From JAEUMG01 sp046349315 (lineage in GTDB: Bacteria; Pseudomonadota; Alphaproteobacteria; Rhizobiales; Aestuariivirgaceae), in NCBI GenBank assembly GCA_046349315.1, contig JAXMCQ010000003.1:186001-250000 (forward strand): 64,000 nucleotides of DNA, in the 5' to 3' direction. Below are positions 57,312 to 64,000 of the stretch, piece after piece (the stretch's first letter is position 1; the number at the start of each line of letters is the position of its first letter). The notes below the pieces were generated by a model that saw only the letters and a program-made list of their open reading frames with translations, made no database searches and had not been told where the DNA came from. The translations under genes and the position numbers were made by a program.

Positions 57312-58504
57312 CCGCCCGTTCTCAGCTTCTCCAGCAGCGCATCCGACGGCACGCCATCAAGCGGCAGGCCTGTGCTCTTCTGATAGGCGATAATTGCTTC
57401 ATACGTCCGCGCTCCGAATCGTCCGTCATCGCCGCCTGTCTCAAAACCCTTGGCATTGAGCCGCTTCTGCAACTCGATGCGTTGCTTCGAGCTGAGATCA
57501 TAATTGACTTCTGGCCAATTGGCGAGGAAAGGCCCGCCCCCGCGAATCCGGTCGGCCAAATGCCCAACCGCCAGCGCATAGGAATGCGACAGGTTGTAAT
57601 CCATGATGGCGAGGAAGTTTTGCGTCACCAGGAAACGGGGACCCGAAACGCCCTGCGGCACCATGACAAAAGCATCGACATTGGGATTGGGAAACTTGTT
57701 GCCGTCGGCGCGCACGATACCGAGCTTGACCCAGTCGCCGACCTTCTTCCAGTGATCCCGCCCGATCAGGGCCTTGTCAAAGTCCTTAGGCAGCCTGATT
57801 TCCCATCCCCAGGGTCGGTCGTTCTTCCAGCCCGCCTTGGCGAGGTAATTCGCGGTCGAGGCGAGCGCATCCGAACTTGAATTCCAGATGTCCTTCTTGC
57901 CATCGCCGGTCCAGTCGACTGCGGATGACAAATAGGACGTGGGAATGAACTGGGTGTGGCCCATGGCGCCGGCCCAGGATCCGGTGAAATTCTCCACCGA
58001 AATGACGCCCTTCTGGAGCATCTTCAGAGCGGCGATAATCTGCTCGCGGGCATAGTCCTTTTTGTAGCCGGAATAGGCGAGCGTCGCGAGCGAGCGCATT
58101 ACGCTCATCGAGCCCTTGTCCCTGCCGAAATTGCTCTCCATGCCCCAGATCGCGAGCAGGATATTGCGATCGACCTTGAAGCGATCTTCAAAGGCCTTGA
58201 GCTTGTCGCCCATGCTCGCCTTCATTTCCTTCGCGGCATCGATCCGCGCCTGCGTGACGGCCTTTGACAGGTAGGCAGATGTCGTTGCCGTCAATTCAGG
58301 CTGGTTATTGGCGAGCTTGAGCGCCACCGGATCTGGCTCGGTAATGCCGGCAAAAGCACGATCGAATGTCTTGCGGGTGATGCCCGCCGCCTTGGCGCTG
58401 GGCCACAGGGTCTGGATAAAGGCGACGAATTTATCGTCAGCATAGGCAGGCATTGCCGCCAGGGGCAGCAATGTGAGCGCGGCGACGAAATGCCGTCGTT
58501 TCAT
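57308..58504 (-). CDS. Lytic murein transglycosylase (MltB type)
   Basis: A 398-residue periplasmic enzyme. After a signal (RRHFVAALTLLPLAAMPAYA) comes the SLT_2 domain with the catalytic Glu near residue 121 (WGMESNFGR), and a C-terminal PG_binding_1 module (LQKRLNAKGFETGGDDGRFGARTYEAIIAYQKSTGLPLDG). It cleaves the glycan strand leaving anhydro ends. The gene after it, DUF459, starts inside its stop codon; galE lies upstream on the same strand. Confidence 0.93.
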   Translation of the reverse strand: MKRRHFVAALTLLPLAAMPAYADDKFVAFIQTLWPSAKAAGITRKTFDRAFAGITEPDPVALKLANNQPELTATTSAYLSKAVTQARIDAAKEMKASMGDKLKAFEDRFKVDRNILLAIWGMESNFGRDKGSMSVMRSLATLAYSGYKKDYAREQIIAALKMLQKGVISVENFTGSWAGAMGHTQFIPTSYLSSAVDWTGDGKKDIWNSSSDALASTANYLAKAGWKNDRPWGWEIRLPKDFDKALIGRDHWKKVGDWVKLGIVRADGNKFPNPNVDAFVMVPQGVSGPRFLVTQNFLAIMDYNLSHSYALAVGHLADRIRGGGPFLANWPEVNYDLSSKQRIELQKRLNAKGFETGGDDGRFGARTYEAIIAYQKSTGLPLDGVPSDALLEKLRTGG

Positions 58505-58581
58505 CGGGTCTCCCTCCCCGCTTGCGAGTCGCAAACCTCATTCTAGCGGAGCGGGAGAAAACCGCGCAAATGCGGCCTCAA

Positions 58582-59574
58582 TCAGGCCGCTTCATTGCGC
58601 CGGATCAGGTGGTTTTCCCAGGCGAGCGCACTGGCGACGATTCCGTCGAGATCGTCATGCTTCGGTTTCCAGCCGAGGATCGAGCGCGCGCGGTCGGCCC
58701 CGGCGACGATCGCTGCCGGATCGCCCGCCCGCCGGCCGGTAAGCCTCAGGTCGATCTTGCGGCCGGAGGCTCGCTCGACGGCCCGCGCGACCTCGAGCAC
58801 CGAAAAACCGCGACCATATCCGCAGTTGAATATTCCGCTCTCACCCCCCGCACGAAGGTAGCGCAGGGCATCGAGATGCGCCGCCACGAGATCGCTCACA
58901 TGGATATAGTCGCGGATGCAGGTTCCGTCGGGTGTGGGATAGTCGGTTCCGAAGACATCGAGGTGATCGCGCTGGCCGAGCGCGGTTTGGCAGGCGACCT
59001 TGATGAGGTGCGTGGCCCGCGGCGTCGACTGCCCCGTCCGTCCCTTGGGATCGGCACCGGCGACATTGAAATAACGCAAGGCGGCGAACTGCAGGCCGTG
59101 CGCAGCATGAGTGTCGCGCAGCATCCATTCGCTCATCAGTTTCGAGCGGCCGTATGGCGACATCGGGTCGAGCACCGCGTCTTCGAAAACCGGGTTGACG
59201 GACGGGTTCCCATAGACGGCAGCGGTCGAGGAGAATACGAAGCGCGGAACTCCGGCAGCGACAGCAGCGGCGATCAGACTGCGGGTCTTGACCGTGTTGT
59301 TGAGATAATAGCCCAAGGGATCGGCAACCGATTCCGGCACGACGATCGATCCGGCAAAATGGATGACCGCATCGAACCTTTCTTCACGCAACAGCCGCGC
59401 GAGCAGCGCCTCATCACCGATATCCCCCTCGACAAGCCGGGCTTGCGGCGATATCGCCCACCAGAAACCGGTCGCCAGATTATCCAGCACGACGACGTCT
59501 TCGCCCGCGTCGATAAGGGCATAGACCATGTGGCTGCCGATATACCCGGCCCCGCCGGTGACCAAGATCGTCAT
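58582..59574 (-). CDS. galE: UDP-glucose 4-epimerase
   Basis: A 330-residue SDR enzyme. TGGAGYIGSH (6-15) binds NAD; SSTAAVYG is followed by YGRSK (Y141, K145), the catalytic pair; LRYFNVAGADPKGRTGQ is the substrate loop. It interconverts UDP-glucose and UDP-galactose for exopolysaccharide. It is divergent from galU across 127 bases. Confidence 0.95.
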   Translation of the reverse strand: MTILVTGGAGYIGSHMVYALIDAGEDVVVLDNLATGFWWAISPQARLVEGDIGDEALLARLLREERFDAVIHFAGSIVVPESVADPLGYYLNNTVKTRSLIAAAVAAGVPRFVFSSTAAVYGNPSVNPVFEDAVLDPMSPYGRSKLMSEWMLRDTHAAHGLQFAALRYFNVAGADPKGRTGQSTPRATHLIKVACQTALGQRDHLDVFGTDYPTPDGTCIRDYIHVSDLVAAHLDALRYLRAGGESGIFNCGYGRGFSVLEVARAVERASGRKIDLRLTGRRAGDPAAIVAGADRARSILGWKPKHDDLDGIVASALAWENHLIRRNEAA

Positions 59575-59701
59575 GTCATCAACTCCCGGGAACCAAGCCC
59601 ACTCTCAATCGCTTTCCACGCCACGGTTTTTGGGCATACTGCCGAATATTCAGTTGCTGAGCGCCACACCATCCCCGGCGCCCTTAATGTGAGGTTAATT
59701 C

Positions 59702-60586
59702 ATGCGTCGCATCCGCAAGGCTGTATTCCCTGTGGCCGGACTTGGGACACGGTTCCTCCCGGCTACAAAAGCCATGCCAAAGGAAATGCTGACGATTGTC
59801 GATCGCCCTGTGATCCAGTTGGCGGTGGACGAGGCTCGCGAAGCCGGCATCGAGCATATGATTTTCGTTACCGGACGCAACAAGGCAGTTATCGAGGACC
59901 ATTTCGACCGACAATACGAACTGGAAGACACTCTTCGCAGGCGGAACAAGAAAGCCGAGCTTGAGTCGCTGGAGCGTGACTTGCCGCCCGCCGGCCAGAC
60001 GAGTTTTACCCGCCAGCAGGAGCCTTTGGGCCTGGGCCATGCGGTGTGGTGTGCCCGCGAACTGGTCGGTAATGAGCCCTTCGCGCTTGTCCTCCCGGAC
60101 ATGCTGATCCATGGCAAGCCCGGCTGCCTCAGGCAGATGATGGACGTCTACGAGGCTCAGGGCGGCAATATCATCGCGGTTGAGGAAGTGCCGTGGGAAC
60201 ATGTCAGCCGCTATGGCGTAATCGGCGTCACTGAGACAAAGGGCAACGCCATGCGCATCGACCGCATGGTGGAAAAGCCGCCGCGCGACAAGGCACCGTC
60301 AAACCTCATCATCTCTGGCCGTTACATTCTGCAGCCCGAAATCTTCGCCAAGATCGAAGACCAGTCGCCGGGTGCGGGAGGTGAGATTCAGATCACCGAT
60401 GCGATGATACGATTGCTTGCCGAGCAGTCTTTCTGGGCGCTCAAGTTCAACGGAACGACCTATGACTGCGGCGACAAGGTCGGATTTCTGTCGGCCAACA
60501 TCGCTTATGGAATTGAACGGCCCGACCTCGCACCGGCGCTAAGGCAGGCACTCAAGACGATCCTCGCGAAGAATGGCGGCCTCTAG
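59702..60586 (+). CDS. galU: UTP-glucose-1-phosphate uridylyltransferase
   Basis: A 294-residue nucleotidyltransferase. GLGTRFLPATKAMPKEML (about 15-32) is the nucleotide loop; EDHFD and GLGHAVWCARELVGNEPFALVLPDM, MVEKPPRDKAPSN and GEIQITDAM complete the family signature. It makes UDP-glucose, the substrate of galE. Confidence 0.96.
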   Translation: MRRIRKAVFPVAGLGTRFLPATKAMPKEMLTIVDRPVIQLAVDEAREAGIEHMIFVTGRNKAVIEDHFDRQYELEDTLRRRNKKAELESLERDLPPAGQTSFTRQQEPLGLGHAVWCARELVGNEPFALVLPDMLIHGKPGCLRQMMDVYEAQGGNIIAVEEVPWEHVSRYGVIGVTETKGNAMRIDRMVEKPPRDKAPSNLIISGRYILQPEIFAKIEDQSPGAGGEIQITDAMIRLLAEQSFWALKFNGTTYDCGDKVGFLSANIAYGIERPDLAPALRQALKTILAKNGGL

Positions 60587-60590
60587 GTAC

Positions 60591-61211
60591 TCACTTGTCG
60601 GGGGCCGCAACCAGGTCGTAAGGCCCGCAAACCGTGACGTTGAGATCGTTCACAAGGCCGTTCGACAGCGAATAGACCCAGCCATGGACGCATATTTCCT
60701 GTCCGCGGGCCCAGGCTTCCTGGAGGAAGACATCTGACGCGACGTTCCTGACCTGCCGGATGACATTGAGCTCGCAAAGCCGGTTGAGCCGTGCCCGCTG
60801 ATCTTCGCAGCGGCCAAGCTCTTCGCGATGCTCGTGATAGACCTCCCTGATGGGGTGCAGCCAGTGATCGACGAGCCCGCGACGGCGCCCGTCCACGGCT
60901 GCTGCAACGCCTCCGCAGCCATAATGGCCCACCACCATGATGTGCTTTACCTTAAGGACATCGACGGCGAATTGCAGGACCGAGAGGTAATTCGCATCCT
61001 GGGGCGGCGCCAGATTCGCGACATTGCGGTGGACGAAGAGTTCGCCCGGATCGAGACCGACAATATCGTTCGCCGGAACCCGGCTGTCGGCGCAGCCAAT
61101 CCATAGATATTCCGGCGCCTGCTGGCGTTCGAGCCGGCTGAAAAAACCCTTGTCGGCAGCGGTCTTGCGGGCCGCCCAGGCGCGGTTGTTGGCCTTCAGA
61201 TGATCAAGCAT
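60591..61211 (-). CDS. Beta-carbonic anhydrase
   Basis: A 206-residue zinc enzyme with C40-x-D42-x-R44 (WIGCADSR) and H96-x2-C99 (GHYGCGG), the standard beta-class ligands and catalytic dyad. It hydrates CO2 to bicarbonate in the cytoplasm. It is convergent with galU, four bases from its stop. Confidence 0.95.
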   Translation of the reverse strand: MLDHLKANNRAWAARKTAADKGFFSRLERQQAPEYLWIGCADSRVPANDIVGLDPGELFVHRNVANLAPPQDANYLSVLQFAVDVLKVKHIMVVGHYGCGGVAAAVDGRRRGLVDHWLHPIREVYHEHREELGRCEDQRARLNRLCELNVIRQVRNVASDVFLQEAWARGQEICVHGWVYSLSNGLVNDLNVTVCGPYDLVAAPDK

Positions 61212-61261
61212 ATTCAGGCCTTAGCGCCTGTCGGCCCGCGCGACAAGGCGATTGCCGATGG

Positions 61262-62665
61262 CTAGTTTCTGATCTCCAGACCTATCGACACTTGATTCTC
61301 CGTATAGTCTGAATCCTTCAGATTGCTGTCGAACCAGGTGAAGTCATATTCCGCCTTCCATGCCAGCCAGCGGGTAATCTGCCAGGTGAGGCCAAGATTG
61401 GTATCGACTGTCGTATCGGTAACGTCGATACCCTGGGTATCCTGGTAACTTACGCCGACACCGGCTTGGAGCGTGAGATTTTCGCGGAAAGCATGCGTCA
61501 TATCAAGATCGCCGGACCAGTTGCGGGTGCCGCTTGAATCGGGGTCCGTCGCCTCGTCGAGATAGGTTGCGGCGCTTAGCGTAACATCCGTCAGTTCGCT
61601 CGGCCGCCAGGTTATACGGCCAATGGGACCGAAGGCATCGATCGGATCGAGCGCTGGATCATCATAATCGCGCATGATGTAGATGAGCCCGAACTCGCCT
61701 GACCATATTGGCGATGGGTCGAAGCCGACGCCCACGGTCGCCGCATAGCCATCCGAACTGCGGCTCAAGCCGTTGCGATCCTCCTTCTTGTCGCGATAGC
61801 GCGGCAAGTAGGCGAGTTCCACGAACGGCCGCAAGTTCGGCGTCGGCGCATAGGTCGTCCGCCACGAGAGACCGAGTTCATAGTAATTCTGGTCGGTGTT
61901 GGAATCGACGACGTCGTTGGGCAGCGTCACATTGCCATAATATTCGCGCGAGACGCCTGTCTTAAGCCGCGTGGTGAAATCCCCGACGATCTGCTCGAGT
62001 GCGGCCGAACCGCCATAGAAAGACTCATCGCGCGTGCCGATGGCATCGTCGGGCACGTTGACGGACGAAGCCGTGTCCTGTGTCAGGATATAGAATCCGG
62101 CGAGATCGATAGCCGTCGTGCGCCGCACTTCCAGATGCAGGTCGGCGCGCGCTTCGCCTTCTTGCGTGTCGTAGTCACTCTCGTCCTTGTAACGGACAAA
62201 TTCACCACTGCCCTGCGCGGTGAACTTGTGGCGCGACCAGTCACTCTCGATATTGAATCTCGGCGCCAGCAAGAGGCCGATATCCGATTTCCGGTCTTTA
62301 TTGGCCTGCCGGACGTTGTCAGTGAAATTGGCGCCCGTCTCGAGCGCGAAGAATGCCTTAAGCCCCCCAATCCGCCAGCCCAGCGGGGCGTATGGGTCAT
62401 CCTCGGCGATGCGGCGCGGCGGCGGCGGGGGTAAGGGCTCGGTCGGCGAGATCTCCAGCGACGTCCGCGGCACCGTGTCATCGGGCGGCGGGATGTCCGC
62501 GATCTCGGCCTCAGAATTTGCGTCCGCGGCATCGTCGCCGGCGATCGAATCTTCCGCATCCCAGATCGTCGGACGCAGGCCGTCGGCCGATTGGGCATGG
62601 GCTTGCCCTGCCGCGAGCACGATCGCCGTGGCTGCGGTAACGAATGTGAGCCGCGGACATAGCAT
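61262..62665 (-). CDS. Outer-membrane beta-barrel protein
   Basis: A 467-residue protein with a signal (TFVTAATAIVLAAGQAHAQ), a proline-rich and acidic linker (60-95) and a barrel domain with alternating, Trp- and Tyr-rich strands (WRIGGLKAFFALETGANFTDNV through SIGLEIRN). It resembles the BBP2 beta-barrel family linked to surface polysaccharide loci in rhizobia. It is divergent from kpsF, consistent with an export role. Confidence 0.85.
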   Translation of the reverse strand: MLCPRLTFVTAATAIVLAAGQAHAQSADGLRPTIWDAEDSIAGDDAADANSEAEIADIPPPDDTVPRTSLEISPTEPLPPPPPRRIAEDDPYAPLGWRIGGLKAFFALETGANFTDNVRQANKDRKSDIGLLLAPRFNIESDWSRHKFTAQGSGEFVRYKDESDYDTQEGEARADLHLEVRRTTAIDLAGFYILTQDTASSVNVPDDAIGTRDESFYGGSAALEQIVGDFTTRLKTGVSREYYGNVTLPNDVVDSNTDQNYYELGLSWRTTYAPTPNLRPFVELAYLPRYRDKKEDRNGLSRSSDGYAATVGVGFDPSPIWSGEFGLIYIMRDYDDPALDPIDAFGPIGRITWRPSELTDVTLSAATYLDEATDPDSSGTRNWSGDLDMTHAFRENLTLQAGVGVSYQDTQGIDVTDTTVDTNLGLTWQITRWLAWKAEYDFTWFDSNLKDSDYTENQVSIGLEIRN

Positions 62666-62789
62666 GCGACGGGACGCTCCACTTCGCCCGCCAAGCTAAC
62701 GAAAACATGGTTAATTCCGGGTTCATGACCTGTGCCGAAGCGTCGCTTCGGCCTTCCCTTTGCCGGTCAATCGGCCTAGTCCTTCGCCC

Positions 62790-63794
62790 ATGCGGGCACA
62801 GCGCACCACAGATAATCGGGCCGGCCACCAAGCTTGGCTGTCCTCGGTCCGGCGCGCCGTCGCGGTCGAGAGCGAGGGCGTGAAACAGCTCCTGGCGGCC
62901 CTTGACGGACCCCTGGGAAACGCCGTTTGCATGGCCATCGACGCGATCAAGCAGGCCCGCGGCCGCGTCATCCTCGCCGGCATCGGCAAGAGCGGTTACA
63001 TCGCCCGCAAGATTGCCGCAACGCTCGCGTCCACCGGCACGCCCGCCATGTTCGTCCACCCGGCCGAGGCGAGCCATGGCGACCTCGGCATGATCACGGC
63101 CGATGATGTCGTGGTCATGGTGTCTAATTCCGGCGAGTCACTCGAACTGAAGGACATTCTCGCCTATTCGCGCCGCTTCGCGGTGCCGCTAATCGCCATA
63201 ACCGCCAATCCGGGCGGCACGCTTGCCACCGAAGCCGACATCGTCCTCTTGATTCCGCAAGCGCCTGAGGCCTGCCCCATCGGGCTTGCGCCGACGACCT
63301 CCACACTTCTCCAACTGGCGCTGGGCGATGCCATTGCCGTCGCGCTTCTCGAAGATAAGGGTTTCAACGCCAAGCAGTTCCGCACCTTCCATCCGGGCGG
63401 GCGGCTGGGGGCGGCGCTTACCCATCTCGACGCCATCATGCACAAGGAGCAGCGCCTGCCTTTGGTGCCACCCGCCACGCGCATGGCGGAAGCGCTCTTG
63501 GTCATGACCGAGAAAAGCTTCGGCTGCCTGGGCGTGACGGACGATTCCGGCCGTCTGATCGGCATTATCACGGATGGCGACTTGCGCCGTCACATGTCGA
63601 AGAACCTGATCGACTTGCCTGCGGGTGAAGTGATGACTCGTTCGCCCAAGACGATGGCCCCCGATGCGCTTGCTTCCGAGGCGCTCGAAGTCTTGAACAG
63701 TGCCAAGATCACCAGCCTCTTCATCGTCGATGCGGAGGACCGGCCGATTGGCCTGATCCACATTCACGATCTCTTGCGGCTTGGCGTGACTTAG
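62790..63794 (+). CDS. kpsF: D-arabinose-5-phosphate isomerase (KpsF/GutQ)
   Basis: A 334-residue enzyme with an N-terminal SIS domain (GIGKSGYIARKIAATLASTGTPAMFVHPAEASHGDLGMI, NSGESLELKDIL) and two CBS repeats at the C-terminus. It makes arabinose 5-phosphate for Kdo. The ATG at 62790 is preferred over a TTG at 62760. Its stop overlaps the opposing NfeD-like gene by four bases. Confidence 0.92.
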   Translation: MRAQRTTDNRAGHQAWLSSVRRAVAVESEGVKQLLAALDGPLGNAVCMAIDAIKQARGRVILAGIGKSGYIARKIAATLASTGTPAMFVHPAEASHGDLGMITADDVVVMVSNSGESLELKDILAYSRRFAVPLIAITANPGGTLATEADIVLLIPQAPEACPIGLAPTTSTLLQLALGDAIAVALLEDKGFNAKQFRTFHPGGRLGAALTHLDAIMHKEQRLPLVPPATRMAEALLVMTEKSFGCLGVTDDSGRLIGIITDGDLRRHMSKNLIDLPAGEVMTRSPKTMAPDALASEALEVLNSAKITSLFIVDAEDRPIGLIHIHDLLRLGVT

Positions 63795-64000
63795 TCCTTG
63801 TCGACGGGCTCGACGATGAACTGAAGCCCGTCCACCCGCGTAAGCCTGACCCAGCCGCCCTTTGGCGTATCCGCCCCCGACACCTGCCAGAGCGTGTCTT
63901 CGATCTTGACCCGTCCCTGCCCGTTCACGATCGGCTCATCGAGCACATAGCTGCGCCCGATATAGTTCAGCATGCGCCGGTTGAGATTGGGTTGATCGGT
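63791..64000 (-). CDS. NfeD-like C-terminal OB-fold domain (partial)
   Basis: The gene runs off the right edge. Its last 69 residues, NLNRRMLNYIGRSYVLDEPIVNGQGRVKIEDTLWQVSGADTPKGGWVRLTRVDGLQFIVEP, are the NfeD C-terminal OB-fold (YIGR, PIVNGQGRV, W.V.G.D). NfeD partners SPFH/stomatin proteins in membrane microdomains. The N-terminal protease or membrane part is not in the window. An ATG at 63973 is internal. Confidence 0.75.
   Translation of the reverse strand, partial: TDQPNLNRRMLNYIGRSYVLDEPIVNGQGRVKIEDTLWQVSGADTPKGGWVRLTRVDGLQFIVEPVDKD

Noticed and set aside
58522..59964. A 480-codon plus-strand frame across galE and galU
   Set aside because: The galE motifs lie on the minus strand and galU on the plus strand in another frame; this frame has no domain.

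Overview
This is a GC-rich, gene-dense chromosomal segment of an alphaproteobacterium, most likely of the order Hyphomicrobiales (Rhizobiales). That placement rests on family content: GapR (DUF2312), CpdR, several DUF1127 mini-proteins, an mmgR (alpha-r8/suhB) small RNA, a ROSE RNA thermometer behind an RpoH-type promoter, a FixJ-like two-component system, DUF1036-pyk, DUF1244 and DUF882 proteins, and rhizobial-type palindromic intergenic repeats. No rRNA operon, insertion sequence, prophage or CRISPR array was seen. I could not run a homology search, so family names come from motif recognition.

Layout. 1-6.9 kb: start of a mechanosensitive channel, an HxlR regulator divergent from VOC and DUF899 genes, a DUF1127/hydrolase/metY operon, an AraC regulator and a small L,D-transpeptidase. 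7-10.4 kb: a sparse stretch of small genes (DUF1127, rpsU, cspA, short hypotheticals, a DUF1127 remnant). 10.1-12.7 kb: a FixJ-like regulator and membrane histidine kinase plus a 45-residue acidic protein, with matching inverted-repeat operators in front of the kinase and the small gene. 12.9-22 kb: a secreted protein, phosphatase, LysR, an arsenic-resistance locus (arsR, DUF1330, a decayed DUF6428 gene, arsC, aquaglyceroporin), a methyltransferase, a GNAT gene flanked by repeats, an M48 protease and a frameshifted ArsR-GNAT gene.

22-38 kb: a sigma-54 activator, a YcbB-type L,D-transpeptidase, the conserved block DUF1036-pyk / N-formylglutamate amidohydrolase-DUF1244-gapR, a DUF882 peptidase, a TPR protein, rpmJ, a diguanylate cyclase, a DUF2092 protein and a full-length MscS channel. 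38-48 kb: amidinotransferase-fold enzyme, EamA transporter, tRNA-Val(GAC), a secreted phosphatidylserine-decarboxylase-like protein, cpdR, a second N-formylglutamate amidohydrolase, the mmgR sRNA, hisN, a lysophospholipase-like hydrolase, two secreted Cys-pair proteins, Hsp20 with its RpoH promoter and ROSE leader, and a threonine aldolase. 48.6-55.3 kb: gltB-GST-gltD for ammonium assimilation. 55.3-64 kb: an envelope and polysaccharide block (PhyH dioxygenase, SGNH/DUF459, lytic transglycosylase, galE, galU, beta-carbonic anhydrase, outer-membrane beta-barrel, kpsF, partial NfeD-like).

Themes. Peptidoglycan and envelope remodelling recurs: two unrelated L,D-transpeptidases, a lytic transglycosylase, a DUF882 peptidase and two MscS channels. 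Sugar-nucleotide supply (galE, galU, kpsF) sits with an outer-membrane barrel. The strongest leads for something undescribed are the FixJ-like circuit with its shared TATAGGC-N6-GCCTATA sites and small acidic target, and three secreted proteins in two loci that share a C-terminal module with two cysteines exactly 19 residues apart.
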